64,000 nucleotides of DNA, taken from NCBI RefSeq assembly GCF_034314045.1, contig NZ_JAVIWL010000001.1, positions 5,314,950 through 5,378,949 on the forward strand, in the 5' to 3' direction. This document shows, one piece after another, positions 39,050 to 49,571 of the stretch. The position numbers were made by a program, and so were the translations under genes. The notes below the pieces were generated by a model. That model worked only from the letters and a program-made list of their open reading frames with translations, did not search any database and was not told the origin of the DNA. Source of the DNA: Glaciimonas sp. CA11.2. GTDB taxonomy: Bacteria; Pseudomonadota; Gammaproteobacteria; Burkholderiales; Burkholderiaceae_D. The number at the start of each line of letters is the position of its first letter. Position 1 is the stretch's first letter.

Positions 39050-41791
39050 ATGAACGACTCTTACTCCACCCGCGACACTCTCAGCGTTAACGGCACCGAC
39101 TACGCCATCTTCAGCTTGGCGAAACTGGGCCAGCGCTTCGACTTGGCCCGTCTGCCGTTTTCGATGAAAATCTTGTTGGAAAACCTGCTGCGCGGCGAAG
39201 ACGGCGTGTCGGTCACCAAAGCCTCGATCGAGGCAGTCGCTCAGTGGCAAGCAACGGAAGAACCCAGAACAGAAATCGCCTTCATGCCGGCGCGCGTCGT
39301 GCTACAGGACTTCACTGGAGTGCCCTGCATCGTCGATTTTGCGGCGATGCGCGACGCAGTGGTCAAGCTAGGTGGTTCGGCCGCCAACATCAACCCCTTG
39401 ATCCCGTCCGAGCTGGTGATTGACCATTCGGTACAGGTCGATTCCTTCGGTAAGTCCGACTCCCGCGAGATTAACGGTCAGATGGAATTTGCCCGCAACG
39501 GCGAACGTTACAGCTTCTTGCGCTGGGGCCAGAAAGCCTTCAACAATTTTAAGGTTGTGCCGCCCAACACCGGCATTGTGCATCAGGTGAACCTCGAGCA
39601 TCTGGCGCGCGTAGTGATGGAGGGCACTATTGACGGCGTGAAGTACGCGTTCCCCGATACGGTGTTTGGCACCGATTCACACACCACAATGGTCAATGGG
39701 CTGGGTGTGCTCGGCTGGGGCGTTGGCGGCATCGAAGCCGAGGCCGCGATGCTGGGGCAGCCGAGTTCGATGCTGATTCCGCAAGTGGTCGGTTTCAAGC
39801 TTACCGGCAAGCTGCCCGAAGGCACAACCGCGACTGATCTCGTGCTGACTGTTACACAAATGCTGCGTGCATTTGGCGTGGTCAACAAATTCGTTGAGTT
39901 CTATGGAGACGGCCTGAACTACTTGCCACTGGCTGACCGAGCGACCATCGCCAACATGGCACCGGAATACGGCGCCACTTGCGGGATCTTCCCTATCGAT
40001 AACGAATCCTTGAGTTATCTGCGCCTGTCCGGCCGCAGTGAAGAACATATCGGCCTCGTCGAGGCCTACGCTAAGGCCCAAGGCCTGTGGCACAGCGACC
40101 AGGAAGCCGATTACAGTGCAACCTTGCATCTGGACATGGGTACGGTGTTACCATCGCTCGCCGGTCCGAAACGACCGCAGGACCGCGTGCAGTTATCGGA
40201 CATGAAGAACAATTTCACGACCAACCTCGTGGGCTTCACCGCCAACCGCAAGCCGGACAAACAATCCACTCAACGCTTCGAAGACGAGGGCGGCGACACC
40301 GCCGTCGAGCATGACACCTCAGTCCACGCTTCGAGTCCAGTATTGATGAACGGGCACGATACTGAGCTGAAAGACGGTGCAGTGGTTATCGCCGCGATCA
40401 CATCGTGTACCAATACGTCCAATCCTGCGGTGATGCTGGCAGCTGGACTAGTCGCTCGCAATGCTCTGGCTAAGGGTTTAAAGGCTGCGCCATGGGTCAA
40501 GACTTCCATGGCTCCAGGTTCATTAGTGGTGACTGATTACTTGACCAAGGCAGGCCTACTCGCTGACCTGGAACAACTCGGCTTCTTCATCGTCGGCTAC
40601 GGTTGCACGACTTGCATCGGTAATTCCGGCCCCTTGCCCGACGATGTGTCCCGTCGCATCGCTGACAAAGACCTGATCGTGGCTGCGGTCTTGTCCGGCA
40701 ACCGCAACTTTGAAGGCCGTGTACATCCGGAAGTGAAAATGAATTATCTGGCGTCGCCACCGCTGGTCGTGGCCTATGCACTGGCCGGCACGGTAAACAT
40801 CGACCTGACTCGTGACCCGCTAGGTACTGGCGGCGACGGCAAACCGGTCTATCTGCATGATATCTGGCCGTCGAACAAGGAAGTCGGTGACTTGATCGCG
40901 CGCAGCGTCAGCCCGGACATGTTCACGCGCAATTATGCCGATGTTTTCGCCGGTGACAGCCGCTGGAACCAGATCTCCTCGCCCGATGGAGAAGCATTCG
41001 CATGGGACGAGGCTTCGACTTATATCAAGAACCCACCCTACTTCGAAGGCATGCAGATGAGCGTTGGCAGCATCGACGATATTCACGCTGCGCGGATGCT
41101 TGGCCTGTTCGGCGACTCGATCACCACGGATCATATTTCCCCCGCCGGCAACATCAAGGCCAACTCGCCGGCCGGTCGCTTCCTGCAATCGCGAGGGGTG
41201 CAGCCCGCGGACTTTAACTCCTATGGTTCGCGTCGCGGCAATGACGACGTGATGGTGCGCGGAACCTTCGCCAACATCCGCATTAAGAATCTGATGCTCG
41301 GCGGTGAGGAAGGCGGTAACACTATCCACTATCCGTCGAAAGAAAAACTAGCGATTTACGATGCGGCGATGAAATATAAGACCGACCAGGTGCCGTTGGT
41401 GGTTATCGCTGGCAAGGAATACGGCACAGGCTCATCGCGCGACTGGGCGGCAAAGGGCACCTTGCTGCTAGGCGTCAAGGCAGTGATCGCCGAGAGCTTC
41501 GAACGCATCCATCGCTCCAATCTGGTCGGCATGGGGGTGCTGCCGCTGCAATTCATGGCCGGTCAGAATGGCGCATCCCTGGGCTTGACGGGCGATGAGT
41601 CGTTCGACATTGCCGGTCTGCGAGATGGTGCTGGCCGAATCGCCGACGTTGTCGCCACCAGCAGTGATGGTCGCCCGGTTTCCTTCAAAGCGCAGGTGTT
41701 GTTGATCACGCCAAAGGAAGTAGAGTACTTCCGCCACGGCGGCATCCTGCATTATGTGCTGCGCCAGCTGGCGTCCAGAAAGACTGCGTGA
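39050..41791 (+). CDS. acnA: Aconitate hydratase A
   Basis: 913-aa TCA-cycle [4Fe-4S] enzyme, citrate to isocitrate. The start MNDSYSTRDTLSV at 39050 has GGGAG upstream. Cluster Cys are in ITSCTNTSNP and YGCTTCIGNSGP; FGTDSHTTMVNGLGVLGWGVGG and the C-terminal swivel-domain GKEYGTGSSRDWAAKG are intact. Length and order match AcnA. It lies downstream of sufR on the same strand, separated by a hairpin. Confidence 0.97.
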   Translation: MNDSYSTRDTLSVNGTDYAIFSLAKLGQRFDLARLPFSMKILLENLLRGEDGVSVTKASIEAVAQWQATEEPRTEIAFMPARVVLQDFTGVPCIVDFAAMRDAVVKLGGSAANINPLIPSELVIDHSVQVDSFGKSDSREINGQMEFARNGERYSFLRWGQKAFNNFKVVPPNTGIVHQVNLEHLARVVMEGTIDGVKYAFPDTVFGTDSHTTMVNGLGVLGWGVGGIEAEAAMLGQPSSMLIPQVVGFKLTGKLPEGTTATDLVLTVTQMLRAFGVVNKFVEFYGDGLNYLPLADRATIANMAPEYGATCGIFPIDNESLSYLRLSGRSEEHIGLVEAYAKAQGLWHSDQEADYSATLHLDMGTVLPSLAGPKRPQDRVQLSDMKNNFTTNLVGFTANRKPDKQSTQRFEDEGGDTAVEHDTSVHASSPVLMNGHDTELKDGAVVIAAITSCTNTSNPAVMLAAGLVARNALAKGLKAAPWVKTSMAPGSLVVTDYLTKAGLLADLEQLGFFIVGYGCTTCIGNSGPLPDDVSRRIADKDLIVAAVLSGNRNFEGRVHPEVKMNYLASPPLVVAYALAGTVNIDLTRDPLGTGGDGKPVYLHDIWPSNKEVGDLIARSVSPDMFTRNYADVFAGDSRWNQISSPDGEAFAWDEASTYIKNPPYFEGMQMSVGSIDDIHAARMLGLFGDSITTDHISPAGNIKANSPAGRFLQSRGVQPADFNSYGSRRGNDDVMVRGTFANIRIKNLMLGGEEGGNTIHYPSKEKLAIYDAAMKYKTDQVPLVVIAGKEYGTGSSRDWAAKGTLLLGVKAVIAESFERIHRSNLVGMGVLPLQFMAGQNGASLGLTGDESFDIAGLRDGAGRIADVVATSSDGRPVSFKAQVLLITPKEVEYFRHGGILHYVLRQLASRKTA

Positions 41792-41999
41792 TCGGCTTTA
41801 CAGCAAGGAGAAAGATGTCCTTGCCGTGGACCGGATGACTGCGATTGACTTTCGTCGCTATGTGTTCGGTTAGGTCACACGAGCGCAGGGCGTCCCACGT
41901 GCGATAGGTATCAGGGGTCGTCGTGGCGAAATTGCCGCCCAGGACGACGGACACTTTTATCTTAAGTTCGAGCATTGCAGCGACCGTATTGACCACGCT
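41792..41999 (-). pseudogene. Molybdopterin oxidoreductase (YdeP/FdhF-like) fragment
   Basis: About 65 codons resembling an internal stretch of the YdeP-type formate-dehydrogenase alpha family: VVLGGNFATTTPDTYRTWDA, SCDLTEHIATKVNRSHPVHG. The fragment is cut on its upstream side close to the IS3 copy at 42044 and on the other side by acnA. A deleted remnant. Confidence 0.7.
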
Positions 42000-42074
42000 T
42001 TAACACATATCCTAGCGTACTATTTTTTCCGTTCACCCTGTTATGAGGTGAACTGTCAATCCCGGACACACGTC

Positions 42075-42935
42075 TCAAGCAGATGTTTTCTGCCGGTTAA
42101 AATTATCAGCAAAAGCAGCTGGGGATAAATACCCCAATCGTGAATGCCTTCGTTGACGGTTATAAAAGATTTCGATGTACTCACCAATAGATGCCTCAGC
42201 TTCGGCACGGGTGGCATATCGCCGATGATGTACCAGCTCATTTTTTAAGCTGCCCCAACAACTTTCCATTGGTGCATTGTCATAACAGTTTCCTTTGCGT
42301 GACATGGACGCTTGCATGTCAAATTGCTCTAACAACAGGCGATAAGCATGGGCGCAATATTGGCTGCCACGATCAGAGTGATGGATCAGTCCAGCGGATG
42401 GTCGTTGAAGTGCTACTGCACGCCATAGAGCACGGCTGGTTAGCGTTTGCGTCATCCGATCACCCATCGCATAACCGACGATTTCACAGGTAAAGACATC
42501 CTTAATACCAGCCAAATATAACCAGCCCTCTTGAGTCGGAATATAGGTGATATTAGTGACCCATACTTGATTCGGTTGAGTCAGATTAAACGTTTGATTC
42601 AGTAAATTGTCAGCCACTGGAAAGCTATGATTGGAATTGGTCGTCACTTTAAATTGCCGCTTTTGCTTGCAAACAATGCCTAACTGACGACGCAATCTCG
42701 TGAGCCGATCCCGCCCAACCGTAAATCCATCATTTGCCAATTCAGGCTGCAAACGTCTTACGCTATACGTTTCACGGGTACGTCGATGCGCTACTTTGAT
42801 TGCTATTTTTAACCGTTCATCTTCGCAACTGCGCTCGCTCGGAACACGTGTCAGCCAATCGTAAAAACCACTGCGTGATACGACCAATACTTTACACAGT
42901 AGCTTCACAGGATAGTGGAGTTGCAATGTTTTCAC
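42075..42935 (-). CDS. IS3-family OrfB transposase, copy 2
   Basis: 286 aa, differing from copy 1 by very few residues (for example NLTQPNQ for NPTQPNQ and QKTSA for QKKSA). It carries the same WVTNITYI change of the first catalytic Asp. Since orfA is split by the transposon, no OrfAB fusion can be made. Confidence 0.9.
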   Translation of the reverse strand: MKTLQLHYPVKLLCKVLVVSRSGFYDWLTRVPSERSCEDERLKIAIKVAHRRTRETYSVRRLQPELANDGFTVGRDRLTRLRRQLGIVCKQKRQFKVTTNSNHSFPVADNLLNQTFNLTQPNQVWVTNITYIPTQEGWLYLAGIKDVFTCEIVGYAMGDRMTQTLTSRALWRAVALQRPSAGLIHHSDRGSQYCAHAYRLLLEQFDMQASMSRKGNCYDNAPMESCWGSLKNELVHHRRYATRAEAEASIGEYIEIFYNRQRRHSRLGYLSPAAFADNFNRQKTSA

Positions 42936-43194
42936 GTGCGCGTACCGGGTAGCGACTCCCGTGCAAAGTACGCCGTTGCTTTTTTTAATATATCGCGTTC
43001 CTGGCGCGTTTCATGCAGTTCACGCCGCATTTTAGCTAGCTCTTCTTCCAGCTCCGCCACACTTCGAGATCCAGCCACTGTCATCATTTTGCCAGACTTA
43101 TTACCCATGGTAAGAACTACCCATTTGTTCAAATTACTTTGCGACATCCCTAGTCGCATGGCCGCCTCTCTTCCTGACAGACCTTGTTCTAATA
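42932..43194 (-). pseudogene. IS3-family OrfA, 3' part (split by Tn3 element)
   Basis: Codes for the C-terminal three quarters of OrfA (from EQGLSGREAAMRLGMSQ onward). The first codons are at 57854-57913, on the far side of the transposon. Confidence 0.9.
43190..43194. repeat. Tn3 target duplication, left copy (TAATA)
   Basis: TAATA; repeated at 57854-57858 immediately outside the right inverted repeat. Five bp is the Tn3-family value. Confidence 0.92.
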
Positions 43195-43232
43195 GGGGTA
43201 TGGGGAGTAACGGAACAGAAACTACGGTTAAG
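43195..43232. repeat. Tn3-family left inverted repeat
   Basis: 38 bp, starting GGGGTATGGGGAGTAACGGA. Matches the right repeat at about 33 of 38 positions and has the GGGG...TTAAG shape of Tn3/Tn21 ends. Confidence 0.93.
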
Positions 43233-43449
43233 CGTTACAGTTATAATGCTTCTTCCCAACTATAGATTTTTTATATATTGTAGATTTTTATTATCTTTTC
43301 GACCAGAATTAACGGTGTGCCCTCACATCAAACCAGAGATAGTTGCGAATGAACCCGCGTTCAGCCGTGTTGGTGGCAATGCGTAGAAACACGTCTCTAC
43401 ACAAGCGAGGCACCATGCCTCACCTGTGTGAATGCCTTTTTTTCAATAA
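43233..43449. other. Spacer, transposon left end to porin
   Basis: No gene seen. GAGGCACCATGCCTC near the porin stop forms a small stem and may end porin transcription. Confidence 0.4.
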
Positions 43450-44571
43450 TTAGAACAAATGACGGATTCCGACTTGAACACCTGTTTCACTTTGCCCGGC
43501 GCCCGGCGTCAGAAAAGATCCAGTCGTGATGCTGGCACCCGCCATCTTTAACTGCGCGGTATTGGAATTATTCAATCGCGACGCAACGGAATAAAGTCGC
43601 GTCCGTTTAGACAGATCGTAATTCACGATCAGGCTGACCTGTCTGGCATTATTCCCAAAAGAAGAGCTATCCTTGATCAAGCCATAGCCAGCAGCAATCG
43701 TCGTTACAGGGTTGACGCGATAATCTGCGGAAACGCTATAAGTGTTATGATAGTTACCAGGCGTGTTACTTACCGGACCGACGGTCGGATCGTATTTTCC
43801 CGCAGGATTGCTGAGCGCGTTGCCGGTCGTCGCCGAAATCACCTCATTCGCACGGAAATAGCCAAGATAGATTTTTCCGTGGCCATAGTCCACATTCCCG
43901 CCGGCCATGAATTCCTGAACGCGATTGGTGTTGGTAGCATTTGCCGCGATCAGATAAGCCAACGCAAAGAAAACAGGCCCCTGCTGCGTCTGTCCCGCCG
44001 CCTGATAGACCGCATTGCCCGCAATATTGCCAGCTTTTTCGCCCAGCGAGTAATGCAATTCAATTTGTGAATTATAAATTTTCGGCGAAGTATAGCTAAT
44101 GTCGTTATCGACGCGCGCCAGCCAATTGGAAAAGTTGTTGTAAGCAGACCCATAGGTTGCTGCACCGAATGCATCCATGTTCCCGCTATAAGCGAACATT
44201 GGTGTGTTCTGGCGCCCGGCGCGCACTTCACCGAAATTACCTGAAATGCCGACCCAAGCCTGGCGATCAAACAAGCGGAAGGAATTTTGTTGTTGGCCTG
44301 TACCTGGATCAAATCCATTTTCGAGATCGAACGTGGTCTTATAACCGCCACCGAGATCCTCATTACCACGGATGCCCAAGCGACTTGTCATTTCACCGTT
44401 GTTACCGAGCACCGTCAGTGAAGTGTGCTTACCTCCGACCGTTGACGATTGATAGCCACTGAACATATCGTGTACGCCGTAAAGTGTTACCGAAGACTGT
44501 GCGAATGCGGCTGAACTAGCGACCATTCCCAGCGATGCGGCCATTAATGTAATGTTGATATTCTTTTTCAT
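43450..44571 (-). CDS. Gram-negative porin (cargo)
   Basis: 373-aa outer-membrane beta-barrel. It has a cleavable signal peptide (MKKNINITLMAASLGMVASSAAFA, cut before QSSVTLYG), the burkholderial porin start SVTLYG(V/L)xD, the L3-region AWVGISGNFGEVRAGRQNTP, and a C-terminal Phe (VGIRHLF) for BAM recognition. It likely admits gallate or related aromatic acids, judging from the cluster. A 313-bp leader precedes it. Confidence 0.92.
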   Translation of the reverse strand: MKKNINITLMAASLGMVASSAAFAQSSVTLYGVHDMFSGYQSSTVGGKHTSLTVLGNNGEMTSRLGIRGNEDLGGGYKTTFDLENGFDPGTGQQQNSFRLFDRQAWVGISGNFGEVRAGRQNTPMFAYSGNMDAFGAATYGSAYNNFSNWLARVDNDISYTSPKIYNSQIELHYSLGEKAGNIAGNAVYQAAGQTQQGPVFFALAYLIAANATNTNRVQEFMAGGNVDYGHGKIYLGYFRANEVISATTGNALSNPAGKYDPTVGPVSNTPGNYHNTYSVSADYRVNPVTTIAAGYGLIKDSSSFGNNARQVSLIVNYDLSKRTRLYSVASRLNNSNTAQLKMAGASITTGSFLTPGAGQSETGVQVGIRHLF

Positions 44572-44884
44572 AAGTTCTCCCCTTTTCTATATATATATTT
44601 GACGCATTTCATTCAAAAGATATTTGTATTCTTCTTCGGAGTGGTGCAACAGGTTGATTCGATATTTTTTTGGCGTGTAGACAACGCCATCATTTATTCT
44701 TAATGCGCAACAAGCTGTCGTCACGCACTTCGCGCCTTACTCACTCAAGGATCCGTCCATAAATCTCCAAAAAGACGGCGGTGAAATCGCTTTCCACGCG
44801 ACAAGCAGCCTGCACTTATCGCACAATGGGTAATGATCGTTAAAGCGCCGCACGTAAAGTATTTACAAAGTAGTGCTAGCGTAT
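44572..44884. other. Porin leader / spacer
   Basis: 313 bp without a gene. AT-rich near the porin start (a run of TATATATATATT); probably contains the porin promoter. Nothing else is recognised. Confidence 0.4.
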
Positions 44885-45421
44885 TTATTGAATAGACAGT
44901 CGGCGCTTGACAGTCAGTGCCAAGGGCACCGTAAAGAAGAAGTGCGACATGAATCCCCCGATGATCACGACAGGATCATAGTAATTAGGGTGGTTGTCGG
45001 AGGCGATCATGATCGCCACATGCATGATGATCCAGGCAAACATGGCGTAAAAAAGCGCTACTAGCGTTGCTTCATACCCGCGTCGACAAAAATACGGCCA
45101 AATGGCGGCAAATAAGACACCCCAGGCACTTGAGAAAATAAAGTGGATGGCAATACCGATGATGTAAGCCCATATGCCGATCGACTCTTGGACCTCTTTT
45201 CCGAACACCAAGCCCGTTGCGTTTCTAGGAATTCCAGCCAGTGGCAATAAATGCTGCGCTCCTACCCAAACAAGGGCTTCGTAGATCCAGATAACTACTC
45301 CGCCGGTCAAACCAGCGATCACTCCGGCGCGTATGATTGCTTTCCAACTCGGCATTTCTGAAGCGTATGATGTCGAATCACCGTTGCCTTCAACGCCGCT
45401 TATATGTATGTTGCTAGCCAT
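44885..45421 (-). CDS. Hypothetical inner-membrane protein (cargo)
   Basis: 178 aa with four predicted membrane segments (AGVIAGLTGGVVIWIYEALV, IGIWAYIIGIAIHFIFSSAW, ATLVALFYAMFAWIIMHVAI and PVVIIGGFMSHFFFTVPLAL). Start MASNIHISG at 45421. No family that allows a function is recognised; transport or electron-transfer support of the pathway is only a guess. Confidence 0.75.
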   Translation of the reverse strand: MASNIHISGVEGNGDSTSYASEMPSWKAIIRAGVIAGLTGGVVIWIYEALVWVGAQHLLPLAGIPRNATGLVFGKEVQESIGIWAYIIGIAIHFIFSSAWGVLFAAIWPYFCRRGYEATLVALFYAMFAWIIMHVAIMIASDNHPNYYDPVVIIGGFMSHFFFTVPLALTVKRRLSIQ

Positions 45422-45568
45422 GTCTAATCTCCTCTTTTTTATTAAAAAATACTTCCTTACAAACATCACGTTTCACCACATCCTTCAATTGCACGCATAC
45501 CGCGTACACTTTCGAATTTTCGCCAGCGGACATTTGTGAAACGATGCCGCTGTCATTGATAATCGTCA

Positions 45569-46546
45569 CTAGTCAGCGGTCGCATTAAGTACCGGTTGCG
45601 GTGCTGTCAATTCTCCTGTCATCTCTTCTTTACCTGCAAAAAGTAGTCGTTCCGCATACTCCTGCCATGACGCACTCTTTGGGACTTTGTCGAACAAGCC
45701 GTCACTTGCCAGCGTAGCGACCCAGTCAAGTTTTTCTGCGATGCCGACGGCCATCAGTGGCGCAAATCCGGCCTCGCGCACTGTGGCGGCAGATTCACGC
45801 ATTTCTTCAGCCCGCCGCTTGCCATGCTGTACAACACGATTAAAGAAATAAGTACCTTGGGCCGACCAGTCAATTTGCGGGAAGGTTTCAGCCAGCGTCG
45901 GCAGCACCTTGTCGGCCACCCCGTAGTACAGCGCGGTGCTGTAGCTTTCGATGACCAGCGCCTCCAGACCTTTGATCATGATGCTGCGGCACATTTTGAT
46001 TGCGGAAGCTACACCGATGTCGACGGCAACTATCGTGGCATCCATGCCCCAGGCGCGCAGCGCAGGTGCCAGCTCGTCGGCTCTTGCGCCACCAAGAAGC
46101 ATTGGCACCCTAATGCCATGCGGCGGTACCGAGCTCATCACCCCGGCTTCCACATAATGGCCTCCTGCCTCTTCAATGGCCTACGCCGCCTGACGTTTAG
46201 TACCGGGCGAAGCCGAGTTCAGGTCTAGGAATAGGGTACCCGGCCGAATATGTCGGGCTGCTTCCTGTGCCACTGCCAGCGTATTAGAAGCGGTCACCGC
46301 CGAAATAATCAGTGTTGCCGCGTCGCATAAGGCTCCCAAATTGGGGGCAATATCGATGCCAGCGTCGATGCCAGCGCGAGCGGCAGTCTTTAAAAGCTCC
46401 AGCTCCGTACCAGAATTCTCAAGCTTTCGGTCGTAGGTTGTGACGGACGTAATCCCACGCTGTCCCTTGAGCCCGGCAGCAAATATCCTACCGACCTCGC
46501 CATAGCCGATTATTCCAATATAATTATTTGTCATGGTACAGGTCAT
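45569..46546 (-). pseudogene. NAD(P)-dependent DUF1932-type dehydrogenase with amber stop (cargo)
   Basis: 325-codon frame resembling the 6-phosphogluconate dehydrogenase-like DUF1932 family: Rossmann start YIGIIGYGEVGRIFAAGL, NSASPGTKRQAA, then TAG at 46181-46183, then AIEEAGGHYVEAGVMSSVPP and a helical C-domain (IKMCRSIMIKGLEALVIES). The protein is continuous across the stop in one frame, so a single base change is enough. It follows the aldolase gene directly. Its reaction in gallate metabolism is unknown, perhaps reducing or oxidising an intermediate. The pathway does not need it on current knowledge. Confidence 0.8.
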
Positions 46547-46547
46547 A

Positions 46548-47237
46548 TCAGTCGATGTAACGCAGCCCTGCCTTGGCTAGTAAATCGCGCATTTGATACA
46601 TGTCAAGGCCCAGGACGCCGCTGGCAAGCGTTTCCCTTTTTTCGGCTTCATTAGCTTCGCGCGCCGCCGCCGCCGCCGCAGTCGCGGCCGCAAATTGGGC
46701 GGGTACCACAACGATGCCGTCGTCGTCGGCGATCACCACATCACCCGGATTGACCATCGCGCCGCCGCAGACCACAGGTATGTTGACCGAACCCAAGGTC
46801 GCCTTGATGGTGCCCTTGGCGCTGATCGCCTTTGAAAATACTGGAAACTGCATCGCGGTCAAATCCTTGATATCGCGTACACCGGCGTCAATGACAAGAC
46901 CCTTGGCGCCGCGAGCACGAAAGGAAGTCGCGAGCAGGTCGCCGAAATAGCCATCGGTACATTCCGCCGTAACGGCTGCTACTACGACATCTCCCGGTTC
47001 AATTTGCTCGGCGGCGACATGCATCATCCAATTGTCGCCAGGTTGTAGCAACACTGTTACCGCTGTGCCGCACATGTATGCACCGACATAGATAGGACGG
47101 AGGTACGGCCACATCAGGCCAACCCGCCCCATGGCTTCATGAATGGTAGCGGAGCCGAACGCTGAGAGAGCTTCGACGTCGGCCTTACTTGCACGTTGGA
47201 TATTGCGTTTGACGATGCCGAGATTATTCAGTGACAT
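46548..47237 (-). CDS. galC: 4-carboxy-4-hydroxy-2-oxoadipate aldolase (cargo)
   Basis: 229-aa RraA-fold class II aldolase splitting CHA into pyruvate and oxaloacetate, the last gallate/protocatechuate-4,5 step. [21 protein letters not shown] and VRDIKDL hold the pyruvate- and metal-binding Arg and Asp. Start [10 protein letters not shown] at 47237. Overlaps the ligJ gene (13 bp), so coupled. Close to LigK/GalC/HMG aldolases. Confidence 0.9.
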   Translation of the reverse strand: MSLNNLGIVKRNIQRASKADVEALSAFGSATIHEAMGRVGLMWPYLRPIYVGAYMCGTAVTVLLQPGDNWMMHVAAEQIEPGDVVVAAVTAECTDGYFGDLLATSFRARGAKGLVIDAGVRDIKDLTAMQFPVFSKAISAKGTIKATLGSVNIPVVCGGAMVNPGDVVIADDDGIVVVPAQFAAATAAAAAAREANEAEKRETLASGVLGLDMYQMRDLLAKAGLRYID

Positions 47238-48291
47238 GTTGTGTATCCTCTTGTTTCGTTTTAGCATTTAGAGCAGCGTCCAGACGCGGGAATACACGGC
47301 GGGCATTGCCTTCGTAAATCTTGTAGCGGTCTTCAGCGCTTAGCTGGACTGACGCTTCGATATAACGCTTGGTATCGTCGAAATAGTTGCCGGTCTCGGG
47401 ATCGATCCCCCGTACCGCGCCGATCATTTCGGAGGCGAACAAAACGTTGTCAACCGGGATAACTTTGGTCAGTAAATCGATCCCCGGCTGGTGATAGACA
47501 CAAGTGTCAAAGAAGATGTTGTTGAGCAGATGCTCTTTCAGTAGCGGCTTCTTCATTTCTTGCGCCAACCCACGGAAACGGCCCCAGTGATAAGGCACGG
47601 CGCCGCCGCCGTGCGGAATCACGAACTTCAACGTGGGGAAGTCATGGAACAGGTCGCTGGACAAGAACTGCATAAAAGCCGTGGTGTCGGCATTCAGGTA
47701 ATGCGCGCCGGTGGTGTGAAAGCACGCGTTGCAACTGGTGCTGACATGGACCATTGCCGGAATTTGATACTCAACCATCTTTTCATAAAGGGGATACCAG
47801 TGGCGATCCGACAGTGGTGGCGATGTCCAGTGGCCACCGGAAGGGTCGGGATTCAGATTGATGCCGACAAAGCCGTATTCGGCCATGCATTTTTCAAGCT
47901 CGGGAATGCAACTGCTCGGATCCATACCGGCTGACTGCGGCAACATCGCCGCGCCGATAAAGTTATCCGGGAACAGTTGCGATACCCGGTAACACAGCTC
48001 ATTGCAGATCGCAGCCCAGGTGGCGCTGGTGTTGAAGTCGCCAATATGGTGCGCCATGAAACTTGCGCGCGGCGAGAAAATCGTCATATCCAGGCCACGC
48101 TGCTTCATTAGACGCAACTGGTTAGTTTCAATCGATTCGCGCAGTTCGTCATCGCTGATTCGTAACTCCGAAGGTTTCGGTCCAAGCTTCGGAGTCGCAA
48201 GGTTGGCGATCTGGCGATTGCGCCAATCCTCCAGCGCTTTAGGGGCGGTAGTGTAATGGCCGTGGCAATCAATGATTAACGGATGTTGCAT
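47224..48291 (-). CDS. ligJ: 4-oxalomesaconate hydratase, LigJ type (cargo)
   Basis: 355-aa amidohydrolase-superfamily enzyme adding water to 4-oxalomesaconate to give CHA. Metal ligands are in [12 protein letters not shown]; the body has [68 protein letters not shown] and [14 protein letters not shown], all LigJ-like. This is the Sphingobium type and not the unrelated GalB of Pseudomonas. Lies between galD and galC. Confidence 0.93.
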   Translation of the reverse strand: MQHPLIIDCHGHYTTAPKALEDWRNRQIANLATPKLGPKPSELRISDDELRESIETNQLRLMKQRGLDMTIFSPRASFMAHHIGDFNTSATWAAICNELCYRVSQLFPDNFIGAAMLPQSAGMDPSSCIPELEKCMAEYGFVGINLNPDPSGGHWTSPPLSDRHWYPLYEKMVEYQIPAMVHVSTSCNACFHTTGAHYLNADTTAFMQFLSSDLFHDFPTLKFVIPHGGGAVPYHWGRFRGLAQEMKKPLLKEHLLNNIFFDTCVYHQPGIDLLTKVIPVDNVLFASEMIGAVRGIDPETGNYFDDTKRYIEASVQLSAEDRYKIYEGNARRVFPRLDAALNAKTKQEDTQHVTE

Positions 48292-48292
48292 A

Positions 48293-49432
48293 TTATTTTC
48301 CTTTCCAGGCTGATGCGGGAATCATGACTTCGCCACGCATGATCAGACGAGCGGTGCGAAGCAGGGCGGCGCGGGTAACGCTTTGTGGATGAGCAGGATC
48401 CAGTCCGAGTTCGACGCTAAATTCACCGGTCGGATGCTCGACAGATATGATTTTGGTGATGCCATCCGGGACGACAGCCAAGCCTTGGGCGACCGATCCT
48501 TCCAGTACGCAAGCGGTGGCCACGGTCACTGCGGCTAGTACGCCGATGGCGTCGTGACAGACGTGAGGAATGAAACAGCGGGTAATAATATTACCTGCGG
48601 CTTGTGGTAGGGCAAGCAGGCACATCTTTGGATAATTTTTTTTACTGACGTCGCCCAGTCCCATCATCGGGCCTGCCTGTAGCCGTAAGGCTTCTAGTTT
48701 TCCCTTCAGTTCGGTGTCGGCGTCTAGCTGTGCCACGGTCTCGTTACCACTGCGGTTGAGATCCGCAGCCCTTACCAGCACCATCGGCATGCCATTGTCA
48801 ATCAGTGTCGCGTCGATGGTGAAAGGCGCAACGTTACTACCTTGCACGGCGATGGTGTCCAGTGCGCGTCCCGTTGGCAGCAACGCAGGGCATACTGAAC
48901 CGGCTGTATCGAGGAAGTTAATAGTGACGGGTGCGGATGTACCGGGTACGCCGTCGATTCTGGCATCGCCGCCATATTGCATCCGACCGTTTGGTGTTTG
49001 GACTGTGATGTCGCATTGCATGCCGGTGTTCAGGGTCAACACTCTGACGGTCGTGGTGTCGCCTTGGGCAACGATGATGCCGCGCTCTAGCGCGAACGGG
49101 ACAACGGCGGCCAGCATATTGCCGCAGTTAGGCGTGGTATCGACCGTGTTGTTGTCGGGCTGCAATTGCGCAAACAGGAATTCGAGGTCAACGCCGGGCT
49201 TGCTGCTGAGGCCTACGATGCCAGCTTTGCTGGTCAGCGGATGAGCCCCTCCCAGTCCATCAATCTGGCGGCGGTCCGGCGAACCCATGACGGCCAGCAA
49301 TATGCTGTCGCGCAAGGCCCGATCCTGCGGCAAGTCGGAGTTGAGGAAGAATGGTCCGCGTGAGGTGCCACCACGCATCAGCATGCAAGGCACTGGAAGC
49401 AGATCAGATTCAGTGTTAAATGTGGTGGTCAT
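48293..49432 (-). CDS. galD: 4-oxalomesaconate tautomerase (cargo)
   Basis: 379-aa PrpF/diaminopimelate-epimerase-fold isomerase, converting the keto form of 4-oxalomesaconate to the enol form for the hydratase. CMLMRGGTSRGPFF, TPNCGNMLAAV and the C-terminal VEHPTGEF segment mark the GalD/PrpF family. Start MTTTFNTESD at 49432. Transcribed leftward and divergent from the LysR gene across about 140 bp, so probably regulated by it. Confidence 0.9.
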   Translation of the reverse strand: MTTTFNTESDLLPVPCMLMRGGTSRGPFFLNSDLPQDRALRDSILLAVMGSPDRRQIDGLGGAHPLTSKAGIVGLSSKPGVDLEFLFAQLQPDNNTVDTTPNCGNMLAAVVPFALERGIIVAQGDTTTVRVLTLNTGMQCDITVQTPNGRMQYGGDARIDGVPGTSAPVTINFLDTAGSVCPALLPTGRALDTIAVQGSNVAPFTIDATLIDNGMPMVLVRAADLNRSGNETVAQLDADTELKGKLEALRLQAGPMMGLGDVSKKNYPKMCLLALPQAAGNIITRCFIPHVCHDAIGVLAAVTVATACVLEGSVAQGLAVVPDGITKIISVEHPTGEFSVELGLDPAHPQSVTRAALLRTARLIMRGEVMIPASAWKGK

Positions 49433-49571
49433 GGTAAAAAGGTCATCTGACTTGAATGTGTCTAGTATCTGCAGGTAAGCGCGTCTTTTGGTTGCCTTAT
49501 ACCGTGATAAGCGTTCTAATTTGCTTATCAAGTTGTATCAGTGAGCGCGTCTTCAGCTATCCTCCTACTCC

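Larger units (their letters stand above)
42044..43194 (-). mobile_element. IS3-family insertion sequence, copy 2, larger part
   Basis: Nearly identical to copy 1 (11332-12597) in reverse orientation. It is interrupted in orfA by the Tn3-family transposon; the missing end is at 57854-57973. Outer flanks are unrelated gene remnants (YdeP-like on the left, helicase on the right) with no target duplication. Confidence 0.93.
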
